A stretch of 64,000 bases of DNA from Xanthobacteraceae bacterium (GTDB lineage Bacteria > Pseudomonadota > Alphaproteobacteria > Rhizobiales > Xanthobacteraceae). Positions 18,449-28,234 of the stretch are shown in pieces. The translations under genes and the position numbers were made by a program. Under the pieces are notes generated by a model. It did not search any database and had not been told where the DNA came from. It saw only the letters and a list, made by a program, of their open reading frames with translations. The DNA lies in NCBI GenBank assembly GCA_004297465.1, contig SCUB01000007.1:186001-250000 (forward strand), read 5' to 3'. How positions within the stretch are numbered: position 1 is the first letter of the stretch; each line of letters starts with the position of its first letter.

Positions 18449-18460
18449 CCTGAAGCCTGG

Positions 18461-19957
18461 CTACTGCAGCGACAGCGCGACAAAGCGCAGGTCGCCCTCG
18501 GCGTTGGCAACGAACAGCAGCACCGACTTCTTGCCTTCCTTCTTGAGCTGTTCGATGCGCTTGTGCACGTCGGCGGCGTTGGCCACCGCCTCCTGCGCCA
18601 CCTCGACGATGACGTCGCCGGCGGCAAGCCGCTTCTCCGCCGCGTCGGAATCGGCGTCGACCGCTGTGATGACCACGCCCTTGACGGAGTCCTTGATCTT
18701 GAAGCGCGTCCGTGTCTCGCGCGTCAGGCCGGCGAGATTGAGGCCGAGCGTCTTCTGCGTCACCGATTTGTCGCCGCCGTCCTGCGGCGACGGCGCGGTG
18801 ACCGAGGCCTTGGCCAGCTTCTCGCCGTCCTCGAGACGGCCGAGCTTGACGTTGCGGGTTTCCTCCTTGCCCTGGCGGATCACCACGACCGCGACGTCCT
18901 TGCCGACCGGCGCGTCGGCCACGGCACGCGGCAGGTCGCGCATTTCGCGGATGTCCTTGCCGTCGAATTTGATCACCACGTCGCCTGGCTCGATGCCGGC
19001 CGGCTTGGCCGGTCCCTTGTCGTCAATGCCGGCGATCAGCGCGCCGCGCGGCGGCTTGATGTTGAGGCTCTCGGCGATCTCGTCGGTGACCTGCTGGATG
19101 CGCACGCCGAGCCAGCCGCGCCGCGTTTCGCCGAACTGGCGCAACTGGTCGATCACCGCCGTCGCGGTCTTCGATGGCACCGCGAAGCCGATGCCGATCG
19201 AGCCGCCCGAGGGCGAGATGATGGCGGTGTTGATGCCGATGACCTCGCCGTTGAGGTTGAACAGCGGGCCGCCGGAATTGCCGCGGTTGATAGCGGCGTC
19301 GGTCTGAATGTAGTTGTCGTAGGGACCGGACTGAATGTCGCGATTGCGCGCCGACACGATGCCGGCGGTCACCGTGCCGCCGAGGCTGAACGGGTTGCCG
19401 ATGGCAATCACCCATTCGCCGAGCCTGAGCGCGTCGGAATCGCCGAACTTCACCGCGGTCAGCGGCTTGGAAGGCTTGACCCGCAGCAGCGCCAGGTCGG
19501 TCTTCTTGTCGCGGCCCATGATCTCGGCGCGCAGCTTGGTGCCGTCGTTGAGAATGACGTTGATCTCGTCGGCGTCGGCGATGACGTGGTTGTTGGTCAC
19601 CACGATGCCGCTGGCGTCGATGATGAAGCCGGAGCCGAGCGAGTTGACCTTGCGCGGGCCGCCGCCCTTGGGACTGTCGCCGGGGCTGCGGCGGTTCTTG
19701 AAAAAGTCGTCGAAGAAATCCTCGTACGGCGAGCCGGGCGGCACCTGCGGGCCGGCGCCGCTGCGCGTGTCGACGGTCTGCGAGGTCGAGATGTTGACGA
19801 CGGCGTCGATCACCCTCTCGGCGACGTCGGCGATGGCCTCGGGGCCGCGCGCAAGCGCCGGCGGCGACAGCACCAGCCACAGCGCGGCAACGAGCGCGGA
19901 CAGGGCGGCGCGCATCAGGGATGCAGTCGGAACTAGACGAGGGGTCAGGGCCGGCAT
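18461..19957 (-). CDS. degP: Periplasmic serine protease of the Do/DegP (HtrA) family
   Basis: A 498-residue protein with an N-terminal signal sequence (hydrophobic ALSALVAALWLVLSPPALA ending near residue 36), a trypsin-like domain with the complete triad (His in VVTNNHVIADAD, Asp in KTDLALLRV, Ser in INRGNSGGPLF) and two PDZ domains (about 285-375 and 400-490). It degrades or refolds damaged periplasmic proteins. The ATG at 19957 has GAAGGAAG ten bases upstream; a longer frame to 20014 is less likely. It is the last gene of the hflK-hflC-DUF2065-degP run, a common proteostasis arrangement in rhizobia. Confidence 0.93.
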   Translation of the reverse strand: MPALTPRLVPTASLMRAALSALVAALWLVLSPPALARGPEAIADVAERVIDAVVNISTSQTVDTRSGAGPQVPPGSPYEDFFDDFFKNRRSPGDSPKGGGPRKVNSLGSGFIIDASGIVVTNNHVIADADEINVILNDGTKLRAEIMGRDKKTDLALLRVKPSKPLTAVKFGDSDALRLGEWVIAIGNPFSLGGTVTAGIVSARNRDIQSGPYDNYIQTDAAINRGNSGGPLFNLNGEVIGINTAIISPSGGSIGIGFAVPSKTATAVIDQLRQFGETRRGWLGVRIQQVTDEIAESLNIKPPRGALIAGIDDKGPAKPAGIEPGDVVIKFDGKDIREMRDLPRAVADAPVGKDVAVVVIRQGKEETRNVKLGRLEDGEKLAKASVTAPSPQDGGDKSVTQKTLGLNLAGLTRETRTRFKIKDSVKGVVITAVDADSDAAEKRLAAGDVIVEVAQEAVANAADVHKRIEQLKKEGKKSVLLFVANAEGDLRFVALSLQ

Positions 19958-20098
19958 GGGGCGAAAGCTTCCTTCGGGTTCAATGGATTCGGGCCGAGAG
20001 TGCGCCGGGGTCATGGCGCACGCAAGCCACCAACGCGTGACTTCAACGCAGGAATTGAGGCGAAATTGCCGCCGATCGGGGCCGCGTAAAATACGCGG

Positions 20099-20284
20099 CT
20101 AATGCCGGATCAGCCAGATCAGGATCAGGCCGCCGACCGCCGACAAGACGCCGATGGTGCGCAGCCACGTCGTCGGCGTGTTGATGGCCCGCACCATGCC
20201 GACGCGGGCCCAGTTGGGAAATCCCGCGAAGATCAGTCCCTCGATCACGAACAGGACGCCAATGCCGACGAGAAAATCCGCCAT
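20099..20284 (-). CDS. DUF2065 family small membrane protein
   Basis: A 61-residue protein with two membrane helices (about 4-22 and 42-59) joined by a short loop containing GFPNWARVGMVRAI. Size, topology and the LVGIGVLFVIEGLIFAGFP start match DUF2065 (YjeT-like), whose function is unknown. It sits between hflC and degP; in many proteobacteria this family is found beside hflKC, which suggests a role with the HflKC membrane complex. Confidence 0.85.
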   Translation of the reverse strand: MADFLVGIGVLFVIEGLIFAGFPNWARVGMVRAINTPTTWLRTIGVLSAVGGLILIWLIRH

Positions 20285-20393
20285 TACCCCACCCCGGCCC
20301 CGCCGCCGCCCTTTGACATCCCTGCGCTCCCCCGATTTCTGGTGACGACGGCGGGGTTCTTGGCGACCCCTTGCCGACTTTATTATTATTACA

Positions 20394-21293
20394 TCAGCGC
20401 GCCGGTGTCTTGCCCGCGCCCGCCTTGCCCGACGGGTCGGAGAAGTAGCGGAAGAAGTCGGAATCCGGCTTGAGCAGGAAGCGCGTATCGTTGCTGCGCA
20501 AGCCCGTCTCGTAGGCCGACATCGAGCGGTAGAAGGCGAAGAAGTCCGGATCCCTGCCGAACGCCTCGGCGAAGATGCGGTTGCGCTCGCCGTCGCCCTG
20601 ACCGCGGATCTGCTCGGCCTGCGAATTGGCCTCCGCGACGGTGACGGTCACCTCGCGGTCGGCGCGCGAGCGGATCTCCAGCGCGCGCTGGCCGCCCTGG
20701 GCGCGGAACTCGGCCGCCTCGCGCTGGCGCTCGGTCTGCATGCGCTGGTACACCGCCTGGCTGTTCTGCTCCGGCAGGTCGGCGCGGCGGATACGCACGT
20801 CGACCACCGCGATGCCATAGACATTGGCCTCGCGGTCAAGCTGGTCGCGGGCGCGCGCCATCAGGTTGGCGCGCTCGTCGCGCACCACATGGGTGAACGT
20901 GGTTTCGCCGAGCACGCGGCGCAGCGCGGCGTTGAGCAGCGTCGCGAGCTGGTTGTTGCCGGCGGCGATCGATCCCAGCGTCTGGTAGAAGCGCAGCGGA
21001 TCCTTGATGCGGTAGCGCGCGAACGCGTCCACCACCAGCCGTTTCTGGTCGGAGGCGATGACCTCCTGGGCCGGGTTTTCGAGATCGAGGATGCGTTTGT
21101 CGATGCTGATCACGCTGTCGATGAACGGCACCTTGAAATTGAGACCCGGCTCGGTGATGACCCGCACCGGCTCGCCGAGGCGCACGACCAGCGCCTGCTC
21201 GGTCTGGCGCACGACGAACAGCGAACTGATGCCCAGGAGGGCGGCAGCCGCCAGCAGAATCAGCGCAACGGCGCCCGTGACACCCAGCTTCAT
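20394..21293 (-). CDS. hflC: Protease modulator HflC (SPFH/band 7 protein)
   Basis: A 299-residue inner-membrane protein with one N-terminal membrane anchor (about 5-28) and a periplasmic SPFH domain (FVVRQTEQALVVRLGEPVRVI, NFKVPFIDSVISIDKRILDLE), followed by a long charged coiled-coil (about 165-235, rich in RQREAAEFRAQGG-like heptads). HflC and HflK form a large cage around FtsH and modulate its proteolysis of membrane proteins. Its ATG overlaps the hflK stop codon (ATGA). Confidence 0.95.
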   Translation of the reverse strand: MKLGVTGAVALILLAAAALLGISSLFVVRQTEQALVVRLGEPVRVITEPGLNFKVPFIDSVISIDKRILDLENPAQEVIASDQKRLVVDAFARYRIKDPLRFYQTLGSIAAGNNQLATLLNAALRRVLGETTFTHVVRDERANLMARARDQLDREANVYGIAVVDVRIRRADLPEQNSQAVYQRMQTERQREAAEFRAQGGQRALEIRSRADREVTVTVAEANSQAEQIRGQGDGERNRIFAEAFGRDPDFFAFYRSMSAYETGLRSNDTRFLLKPDSDFFRYFSDPSGKAGAGKTPAR

Positions 21294-22432
21294 CGGTTGC
21301 CTCCCGTCTGCGGCTGCGCTTGCGGCTGCGGCCGGCGCGACAATTCGTTGAGCGGCAGGTAGGGCACCACGCCCTGGCCGCCGGCGCCGGGATCGAGGAT
21401 CACCTTGTCGGCGCCGCCGAACACGCGCTCCATGGTTTCGAGATACATGCGCTGGCGCGTCACGTCAGGCGCCTTCTTGTATTCGTCGTAGATCTTGAGG
21501 AACCGCGCGGTCTGGCCCTTGGCCTCGGCCACGGTCTGCTCGCGATAGGCCTCGGCGTTCTGCAGGATCTGCGTCGAGCGGCCGCGCGCGTCGGGCAGCA
21601 CGCGGTTGGCGTAGGTCTGGGCCTCGTTCTGCAGCCGTTCGAGGTCGGCGCGCGCGGCCTGGACGTCGCGGAAGGCGTCGATCACCTGCGAGGGCGGATC
21701 GACCTTCTGCATCTGCACCTGCTGGATGGCGACGCCGGAGCCGTAGTCGTCGAGCGTCTTCTGCATCAGCTCGTGCACCGCGTTCTCGATATTGGTGCGC
21801 GCGCCGGTCAGGATCGGCTGGATGTTGGAGCGGCCGACCACCTCGCGCATCGCGCTTTCGGCCACCGCCTTCACGGTGCCCTCGGGATTCTGGATGTTGA
21901 ACAGGTAATTGCCGACGCCGTCCGGCTTGATGCGCCACAAGACGGTGAAATCGACATCGACGATGTTCTCGTCGCCGGTCAGCATCAGGCTTTCCTCGGG
22001 CACGTCGCGCATGGTGGTGCCGCCGCGGCGCGGATCGTCGACCACGCGCATGCCGACGCTGATCGAGTTGACGCGCAGCGCCTTGGGCAGCAGCACGGCC
22101 TCGATCGGATAAGGCAGGTGATAGTTGAGGCCCGGCTGCACCGTGCGCACATGCTTGCCGAACCGCATCACCACGCCGAGTTCCTCGGACTGCACGCGGA
22201 AGAACCCCGACAGTCCCCAGATCACCACCACCGCCACGATCACCAGGAGCAGGCCGAAGTTGCTGAAATGCCCGCCGGGCAGGATGGTCTTGAGCCGGTC
22301 CTGGCCGCGCCGCAACAGATCCTCAAGATCGGGCGGCGTCGGCCCCGACGATTGCGGTCCCTGTCCCCACGGGCTTTTCGGCCCCTTGGGACCGGCCCCC
22401 CATGGTCCGCCACCCTGATTGGTCCACGGCAT
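21290..22432 (-). CDS. hflK: Protease modulator HflK (SPFH/band 7 protein)
   Basis: A 380-residue protein with the typical Gly/Pro-rich cytoplasmic N-terminus (NQGGGPWGAGPKGPKSPWGQ), a membrane segment at about 60-78, an SPFH domain (VQSEELGVVMRFGKHVRTVQPGL-like start) and a coiled-coil region ending near 320; the C-terminus is Pro/Gln-rich. It partners HflC to enclose FtsH. The start has AAGGAG at 10 bases. hflK is first in the run hflK-hflC-DUF2065-degP. Confidence 0.95.
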   Translation of the reverse strand: MPWTNQGGGPWGAGPKGPKSPWGQGPQSSGPTPPDLEDLLRRGQDRLKTILPGGHFSNFGLLLVIVAVVVIWGLSGFFRVQSEELGVVMRFGKHVRTVQPGLNYHLPYPIEAVLLPKALRVNSISVGMRVVDDPRRGGTTMRDVPEESLMLTGDENIVDVDFTVLWRIKPDGVGNYLFNIQNPEGTVKAVAESAMREVVGRSNIQPILTGARTNIENAVHELMQKTLDDYGSGVAIQQVQMQKVDPPSQVIDAFRDVQAARADLERLQNEAQTYANRVLPDARGRSTQILQNAEAYREQTVAEAKGQTARFLKIYDEYKKAPDVTRQRMYLETMERVFGGADKVILDPGAGGQGVVPYLPLNELSRRPQPQAQPQTGGNR

Positions 22433-22592
22433 TCGAGCGGTCTCCTTGAGATGCCCTCGCGCCTTGGGCGCATGGGGCGGCTTTTGAACAGTCGTCCGGC
22501 TTTATAGGGGAGGCCATGACCCCTTACAACGCGGGGCCTGCCACCCCTTCCACCTAAGGGTTCAGAAACGGTTAGCAATGGCATGTGTCCGC

Positions 22593-23141
22593 TCAGGCCG
22601 CGGACGCGCGCCGGTAGGTGACGTAGGAGAAGTTGGCGCTGTCGCCGGTGCCAGCGGCGTGGCGCTCGCGCGCGCTCTGGCGCCATTCGGCGGCGCTGAA
22701 CGGCGGAAAGAAGGTATCGCCCGCAGGCCAGGCGTGGACCTCGGTGATCTCCAGCCGGCTCGCCCGGTCCATCCATTGAGCAAAAATCTCGGCGCCGCCG
22801 ATAACCACGATCTCGGCGGCAAAACGTCGCAGCGCGTCGGCGCGCGCCAGTTCCAGCGCGAGCACCGGGCTGGTTGCCGCCACCACGCCGGGGGCGCGGA
22901 AGGCGACGTCGCGGGTCAGCACGATGTTGGTGCGCCCCGGCAGCGGCCGGCCGATCGACTGGAACGTCTTGCGCCCCATCACCACCGGCTTGCCCATCGT
23001 CATCCGCTTGAAGCGCTGCAGATCGGAGCGCAGATGCCACGGCATGGTGTTGCCGGCGCCGATCACGCCGTTGTCGGCGACGGCGACGAGGAACACCAGT
23101 TCGGGTTCGGCCGGCGCGGCGCTGAAAGCCGGTTCGCTCAC
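22593..23141 (-). CDS. folA: Dihydrofolate reductase
   Basis: A 182-residue enzyme reducing dihydrofolate to tetrahydrofolate with NADPH. After a 15-residue extension the protein reads [23 protein letters not shown], then [13 protein letters not shown] with the catalytic Asp, the cofactor motif [18 protein letters not shown] and [12 protein letters not shown]. The start is a GTG whose last bases overlap the thyA stop codon (GTGA), which gives translational coupling to thymidylate synthase, the enzyme that generates its substrate. Confidence 0.95.
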   Translation of the reverse strand: MSEPAFSAAPAEPELVFLVAVADNGVIGAGNTMPWHLRSDLQRFKRMTMGKPVVMGRKTFQSIGRPLPGRTNIVLTRDVAFRAPGVVAATSPVLALELARADALRRFAAEIVVIGGAEIFAQWMDRASRLEITEVHAWPAGDTFFPPFSAAEWRQSARERHAAGTGDSANFSYVTYRRASAA

Positions 23142-23932
23142 ACCGCCACCTCGGCCCTGATGTGCGGATGGGGATCGTAACCGGTCAGCGTGAAATCCTC
23201 GTAGCGGAACGCGAACAGGTCGGTCACCGCCGGATTGAGCGTCATCACCGGCAGCGCGCGCGGCGCGCGGGTCAGTTGCAGCCGCGCCTGCTCGATGTGG
23301 TTGAGATAGAGATGGGCGTCGCCGAAGGTGTGCACGAACTCGCCCGGCCCGCAGCCGGTCACCTGCGCCATCATCAGCGTCAGGAGCGCATAGGAAGCGA
23401 TGTTGAACGGCACGCCGAGGAACACGTCGGCCGAGCGCTGGTAGAGCTGGCACGACAGCCGCCCGCCCGCGACATAGAACTGGAACAGGCAGTGGCACGG
23501 CGGCAGCGCCATCTTGTCCACATCGGCCGGGTTCCAGGCGCTGACGATCAGGCGGCGCGAATCCGGATTGCGGCGGATCGCCTCGACCACCAACGCGATC
23601 TGGTCGATGGCGCGGCCGTCGGGCGTCACCCATGAGCGCCATTGCCGGCCATAGACCGGACCGAGCTCGCCGCTGTCGTCGGCCCACTCGTCCCAGATGC
23701 GCACGCCGTTGGCGTTGAGATAGCCGATGTTGGTGTCGCCGGCCAGGAACCATAACAGCTCGTGGATGATCGACTTGAGATGCAGCTTCTTGGTGGTCAG
23801 AAGCGGAAAGCCCTGCGCCAGGTCGAACCGCATCTGATGGCCGAATACCGACAGCGTGCCGGTGCCGGTACGGTCGTGCTTTTCCGCGCCGTCGGCGAGA
23901 ATGCGTTCGAGAAGGTCGTGATACTGGCGCAT
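23138..23932 (-). CDS. thyA: Thymidylate synthase
   Basis: A 264-residue ThyA of exactly the E. coli length. It methylates dUMP with methylene-tetrahydrofolate. Motifs: [12 protein letters not shown] start, [19 protein letters not shown] near 21-39, [15 protein letters not shown], active-site [12 protein letters not shown] (Cys near 146), [21 protein letters not shown] and the dUMP-binding HLYLNHIEQ. An open frame continues upstream over the chromate-transporter gene but carries no ThyA sequence. folA follows with a 4-base overlap. Confidence 0.97.
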   Translation of the reverse strand: MRQYHDLLERILADGAEKHDRTGTGTLSVFGHQMRFDLAQGFPLLTTKKLHLKSIIHELLWFLAGDTNIGYLNANGVRIWDEWADDSGELGPVYGRQWRSWVTPDGRAIDQIALVVEAIRRNPDSRRLIVSAWNPADVDKMALPPCHCLFQFYVAGGRLSCQLYQRSADVFLGVPFNIASYALLTLMMAQVTGCGPGEFVHTFGDAHLYLNHIEQARLQLTRAPRALPVMTLNPAVTDLFAFRYEDFTLTGYDPHPHIRAEVAV

Positions 23933-23970
23933 TGTTTTTCGTTCTGCGGCCCCATGTCGGCCCGGGCATG

Positions 23971-24504
23971 TTAGACCAGCCCGGCCAGTCCCAATACCGC
24001 CCCGCCGAGCAGCATCCACAGCGGATTGAAGCGGGCGCGGAAGCCGATCACGGCGGTGGCGGCGGTGATCAGCCCGGTCTGCCAGGTGCGGTCGATGGTG
24101 ACCGCCAGCAGATAGGCGCTGGCGCCGACCAGCCCGATCGAGATCGGCACCAGGGCCGTCATCACCACCACCCGCCATGATGCCTGGCGGGCGCGGTCCC
24201 AGTAACGGCTGACATAGTAGCACAGCAGCGAGGACGGGCCACACATCGCCAACGTCGCCACCAGCGCGCCGGGAAGACCCGCGGTCTGGAACCCGATCAG
24301 CGAAACGATGAGAATGTTGGGGCCCGGCGCGATCTGCGAGATGGCGAACAGCTCGACGAACTGGCGGTCAGTCATCCAGCGCTGCGCGTCGACCGCGATG
24401 CGGTGCATTTCCGGGATGGTGGCGTTGGCGCCACCAACCGCGAGCAGCGACAGCAGCGCGAAATAGGCCGCGAGCGAGAACAGCGAGGCGTTGCCGTCGG
24501 TCAT
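23971..24504 (-). CDS. chrA: Chromate transporter, half-size CHR protein (second subunit)
   Basis: A 177-residue membrane protein with a single CHR domain: [20 protein letters not shown], then the signature [25 protein letters not shown]-like region and four further hydrophobic segments. Short-chain CHR proteins work in pairs; this one starts at an ATG overlapping the stop of the partner gene (ATGA at 24501-24504). The family exports chromate, though many members in soil bacteria have unproven substrates. Confidence 0.88.
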   Translation of the reverse strand: MTDGNASLFSLAAYFALLSLLAVGGANATIPEMHRIAVDAQRWMTDRQFVELFAISQIAPGPNILIVSLIGFQTAGLPGALVATLAMCGPSSLLCYYVSRYWDRARQASWRVVVMTALVPISIGLVGASAYLLAVTIDRTWQTGLITAATAVIGFRARFNPLWMLLGGAVLGLAGLV

Positions 24505-25076
24505 CGCCACTTCCACACCAGGAAAATGTTGAGCGGGATCATCACCGCCAGCACCAGAGGCATCGGCAGCCGCAGCAGCCCGACCGCCACGAACACGCCC
24601 GCGACCACGCTCAACGCCAGCGCCGAGCGCTGCCGCACCAGCGGCGCCGCCATCTTCATGACCGTGGCGGCGAACAGGCCGACGCCGGCGGCGGAAATGC
24701 CGGTCATGACCCGCTGCAGGGCGGCGTTGTCGTTGACATTGGCATAGAGGCTGGCGACCGCGATGACGATGACGAAGGGCGGCCCGAGAAAGCCGAGGAA
24801 CGCCACCAGCCCGCCGGTCAGGCCATGCAGCCGCGAACCGAACACCACCGCCATGTTGACGATGTTGGGGCCTGGCAGCATCTGGCACAGCGCGAAGGCG
24901 TCGTTGAACTCCTCCGGCGTCATCCAGCGGCGCTGCTCGACCAGGGTGCGGCGGGCGAACGGCAGCACGCCGCCGAAGCCGGACAGGGTGATGCCGCAGA
25001 ACACCAGGAACAGCTGGGACAGACTGGGCGGCGCACCGGCCGCCTGCGACTCGTCAAGATGCGATTTGCCGTGCAT
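24501..25076 (-). CDS. chrA: Chromate transporter, half-size CHR protein (first subunit)
   Basis: A 191-residue single CHR domain: FCGITLSGFGGVLPFARRTLVEQRRWMT followed by FALCQMLPGPNIVNMAVVFGSRLHG and five hydrophobic helices. The charged N-terminus (MHGKSHLDESQAAG) is probably cytosolic. ATG 25076 is chosen because upstream frame to 25127 lacks a ribosome-binding site; neither start has a strong one. It is followed by its partner with a 4-base overlap and lies divergent from ssrA. Confidence 0.85.
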   Translation of the reverse strand: MHGKSHLDESQAAGAPPSLSQLFLVFCGITLSGFGGVLPFARRTLVEQRRWMTPEEFNDAFALCQMLPGPNIVNMAVVFGSRLHGLTGGLVAFLGFLGPPFVIVIAVASLYANVNDNAALQRVMTGISAAGVGLFAATVMKMAAPLVRQRSALALSVVAGVFVAVGLLRLPMPLVLAVMIPLNIFLVWKWR

Positions 25077-25184
25077 GGGCCGAGAGCTAGACCGGAACGC
25101 CGCGCCCCGCCAGCCGCTTTTTCGCATGGGAAAGCTGCCCCTTGACCCCCGGGTCTTTCATTGGCCGCGCCCGCGTCCTATATT

Positions 25185-25510
25185 GGTTATACCGTCCGTC
25201 AGGGCGGCTACGGCAATAAATGACCGTCGCAATAAACCATTCGGACCCGGGGGCAGTACCCGGCGCCTCCACCCAAGCCCGTGGAAAAAAACGGGTTTCG
25301 GCGGGGGCGAGATAGGATCGACGAGGGCGTAAAGGGCGTGTTTTTGCTCGGTATGGTTCCGCCGTTATCGGGCCATTGCAATAGTTGCCAACGACAACTT
25401 TGCTCCGGTTGCTCAGGCCGCGTAACGCGGTTTGAAATGCCGATCTAAAGCCCTGAGGTCTTAGCAGCTTCAGGCGGGGTTCGGGGGCACCTGGCAACAG
25501 AAGCCCCCAC
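25185..25510 (+). ncRNA. ssrA: Two-piece (circularly permuted) tmRNA
   Basis: The gene order is the permuted one of alphaproteobacteria. First comes the acceptor piece, with a T-arm-like hairpin (about 25246-25262) and 3' acceptor strand CGCCTCC (25264-25270) followed by A and CC. Next is a short loop with the hairpin aagcccgt/acgggttt (25275-25298). Then the coding piece opens with GGGGGCG (25303-25309), which pairs with the acceptor strand over 7 bp, and GATAGGATCGACGAGGG, the tmRNA D-arm analogue. The tag frame GCC AAC GAC AAC TTT...GCC GCG TAA (25387-25425) encodes ANDNFAPVAQAA. The piece ends at a hairpin with arms gggggc (25483-25488) and gccccc (25503-25508). Exact mature ends are estimates. 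Confidence 0.9.
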
Positions 25511-25698
25511 TTGATCTTCCGCCTCGAAACCCTGTTGTCATCGGTTGCGTAGCTGCCGCAAGGCTCCTGTCGCGGCGCCCGTTGCGCGCGCGGCGATCCT
25601 GCGGGAAACTGGCGCGGCGGACTACGAATCGACAGGAAATATCGCAAGACATCTTGCGACCCATCGGCCCACGGCCAACGTTGGAATCCATAGGGATC

Positions 25699-25740
25699 GC
25701 CCAAGGACTGCGATCGCCAAGGGACTGCCCCAAGGACTGC
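25699..25740. repeat. Three short direct repeats in the sspB leader
   Basis: ccaaggactgc, gccaagggactgc and ccaaggactgc occur at about 25701, 25716 and 25730; the last copy carries the AAGGA that serves as the sspB ribosome-binding site. The repeats multiply the Shine-Dalgarno-like sequence upstream of the gene. Confidence 0.6.
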
Positions 25741-25742
25741 AC

Positions 25743-26300
25743 ATGAGCACGGATCAGATCCGTTACGACATTCTGGCGCGCGACGCGCTGCGTGGCGTGC
25801 TGCGTCAGGTTCTGACCGACACCGCCGCGCGCGGCCTGCCGGGCGAGCATCATTTCTACATCACGTTCCACACCCAGACCGAGGGCGTGAAGCTGTCGCC
25901 GCGCCTCATCGCGCAGTATCCCGAGGAAATGACCATCATCCTGCAGCACCAGTTCTGGGACCTGCGGGTGAGCGACGATCATTTCGAGGTCGGCCTGTCG
26001 TTCAACGGCATCCCGGAGCGACTGGTGGTGCCGTTCGCCGCCATCCGCAGCTTCTTCGATCCCTCGGTGCAGTTCGGCCTGCAGTTCGAGACCGCCGAGG
26101 CGCGCCCTGCCGACGAGGAAACCGGCGCCGCCGCGCCGCCACCGGGCAAGCTCGCGGCGCCGGCCAGGGAGGATGCGGCCAAGACGGCCGAGCCGGCCAA
26201 GAGCGGCGACGGCGACGAACCGCCGACCGGCGGCGACAAGCCGCCAGGTTCCGGTCAGGGCGCCGAGGTCGTGCGCCTCGACCGCTTCCGCAAGAAATAA
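25743..26300 (+). CDS. sspB: SspB-family ClpXP adaptor
   Basis: A 185-residue protein. The N-terminal domain (about 1-120: RYDILARDALRGVLRQVL, HHFYITFHTQTEGVKLSPRLIAQYPEEM, FDLRV-like strands, PFAAIRSFFDPSVQFGLQF) matches the alpha-type SspB substrate-binding fold, which grips ssrA-tagged proteins. A flexible Ala/Pro/Glu-rich linker (about 120-172) ends in EVVRLDRFRKK, the short hydrophobic-basic tail expected to bind the ClpX zinc-binding domain. The start at 25743 has AAGGA six bases upstream. It lies 230 bases after ssrA on the same strand, so tag and adaptor are neighbours. Confidence 0.93.
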   Translation: MSTDQIRYDILARDALRGVLRQVLTDTAARGLPGEHHFYITFHTQTEGVKLSPRLIAQYPEEMTIILQHQFWDLRVSDDHFEVGLSFNGIPERLVVPFAAIRSFFDPSVQFGLQFETAEARPADEETGAAAPPPGKLAAPAREDAAKTAEPAKSGDGDEPPTGGDKPPGSGQGAEVVRLDRFRKK

Positions 26301-26329
26301 TCCTGTAGGGCCGGCAGGGGCGCTCGCGA

Positions 26330-27769
26330 ATGGCAAAATCCTCCCGCACCGCCCGCTCCCCCCGGCGCCGCCCGCGCGACGCCGCCACCCGCACCGAAAC
26401 CGACAGCTTCGGCGCCATCGAGGTGCCGGCGGCGCACTACTGGGGCGCGCAGACCCAGCGCTCGCGACAGAATTTCCGCATCGGCCATGAACGCATGCCG
26501 CTGCCGCTGATCCGCGCGCTCGGCCTCATCAAGCTGGCGGCGGTGCACGTCAATCGCGAACTCGGCCTGATCGACGCCCGGCGCGCGCGCGCCATCGCCC
26601 GCGCCGCGCGCGAGGTGGCGGACGGCGAACGTGACGACGAATTTCCGCTGATGGTGTGGCAGACCGGCTCCGGCACCCAGACCAACATGAACCTCAACGA
26701 GGTCATCGCCGCGCGCGCCAACGAACTCCTCGGCGGCGCGCGCGGCGGCAAAAGCCCGGTGCATCCCAACGATCACGTCAACATGAGCCAGTCGTCCAAC
26801 GACAGCTTTCCCACCGCGCTGCGCATCGCGGCGGCCGGCGAGATCGCGCGCGCGCTCATGCCCGCGCTCGCGCGCCTTCTGAAGGCGCTGGAGGCCAGGG
26901 AGCGGGCCTTCGCCCGTATCGTCAAGATCGGCCGCACCCACACCCAGGACGCCACGCCGCTCACGCTGGGACAGGAATTTTCCGGCTACGCCGCGCAGGT
27001 GCGCAACGGCATGGCGCGGCTGCAACTTGCTGCAAAGGAACTCTCCCCGCTGGCGCAGGGCGGCACCGCGGTCGGCACCGGCCTCAATTCCCCCCCGCGC
27101 TTCGCCAAACTGATCGCGCGGCGCATCGCCGCCCTCACCGGCCTGCCGTTCGTCACCGCGCCCAACAAGTTCGAGGCGCTGGCCGCGCATGACGCCGAAG
27201 TGTTCGTCCACGGCGCGCTCGACGCGCTCGCGGCCGGCCTGTTCAAGATCGCCAACGACATCCGCCTGCTCGGCTCCGGCCCGCGTTCCGGCCTCGGCGA
27301 ACTGATCCTGCCCGAGAACGAACCCGGCTCCTCGATCATGCCGGGCAAGGTCAACCCGACGCAATGCGAGGCGCTGACCATGGTGTGCTGCCGGGTGTTC
27401 GGCAACCACACCACCGTGACGGTGGCGGCGAGCCAGGGCCACTTCGAGCTCAACGTCTACAAGCCGGTGATCGCCGACGCGCTGCTGCAGTCGGTCCGCC
27501 TTCTGGCCGACGCCGTGCGCTCGTTCACCGACAATTGCGTCGCCGGCATCCGGGCCAACGAGGCACGCATCGACGAGCTGATGCGGCGCTCGCTGATGCT
27601 GGTCACCGCGCTCGCCCCGCGCATCGGCTACGACAAGGCGGCGGCGATCGCCAAGGCCGCGCACGCGCGCGGCACCACGCTCAAGGAAGAAGCCGTGCGC
27701 TCCGGCGCGGTGACGGCTTCGGAGTTCGACCGGCTGGTGCAGCCGATGAAAATGACCCGCCCGGGCTGA
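26330..27769 (+). CDS. fumC: Class II fumarate hydratase
   Basis: A 479-residue homotetrameric-type fumarase interconverting fumarate and malate in the TCA cycle. After a basic 20-residue extension the sequence has [76 protein letters not shown] (catalytic His) and the superfamily signature [15 protein letters not shown]. These distinguish it from argininosuccinate lyase and aspartase by the combined wording. It is 30 bases after sspB and could be read from the same transcript. Confidence 0.94.
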   Translation: MAKSSRTARSPRRRPRDAATRTETDSFGAIEVPAAHYWGAQTQRSRQNFRIGHERMPLPLIRALGLIKLAAVHVNRELGLIDARRARAIARAAREVADGERDDEFPLMVWQTGSGTQTNMNLNEVIAARANELLGGARGGKSPVHPNDHVNMSQSSNDSFPTALRIAAAGEIARALMPALARLLKALEARERAFARIVKIGRTHTQDATPLTLGQEFSGYAAQVRNGMARLQLAAKELSPLAQGGTAVGTGLNSPPRFAKLIARRIAALTGLPFVTAPNKFEALAAHDAEVFVHGALDALAAGLFKIANDIRLLGSGPRSGLGELILPENEPGSSIMPGKVNPTQCEALTMVCCRVFGNHTTVTVAASQGHFELNVYKPVIADALLQSVRLLADAVRSFTDNCVAGIRANEARIDELMRRSLMLVTALAPRIGYDKAAAIAKAAHARGTTLKEEAVRSGAVTASEFDRLVQPMKMTRPG

Positions 27770-28234
27770 CGCCGCGCGCCGCGATAAGCAGCAGTTGATA
27801 TGCAATCCCTTCTCGACTGACTGCACATTCAGACGTCATGAGCGACCGGTACTGGTTGAGCACCTTACTCATGCTTGATCAGACAAAAGACTTAAGCCTC
27901 CGTTCTATTCAGAACCGACATGAGCATGCTATGGAAGGGGTGTTCCGGCCTTGAAAGAATTTGATTTTGTCGCGCCGTATCGCGACGAAATAATAAAATA
28001 AACACTAGCGAAGTGTACGGATTGAAATCGACAGATGATCGTCCAATCGCCAGGCATGGCAGGCACGCTGCGGTATTTGAAATTTGTTCCAGGGCATGGT
28101 CCCAGGCATCCGGTTTCGAAGAGATCATGCCCGGCCAGAGCGCCAGCCTCGAATCCGACGCATACGCGCGGTATCGGATTGCATGCGGACGATGAATGGG
28201 GCCGATGAATAGCGCCAATGAAGGGGGGTCGCAG
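27770..28234. other. Intergenic region between fumC and the DUF4169 cassette
   Basis: This 465-base stretch is clearly less GC-rich than its surroundings. It contains the inverted repeat gtcgcg/cgcgac at about 27968-27985 followed by an AT tract (aaataataaaataa), and probably the promoter of the small-gene cassette. No ORF in it shows family resemblance. A minus-strand frame (28359-27892) overlaps the cassette and looks random. Confidence 0.5.

Noticed and set aside
22593-23969. 458-residue minus-strand frame seeming to fuse folA to upstream sequence
   Set aside because: The first 275 residues are a shadow of thyA in another frame; DHFR starts at the GTG at 23141.
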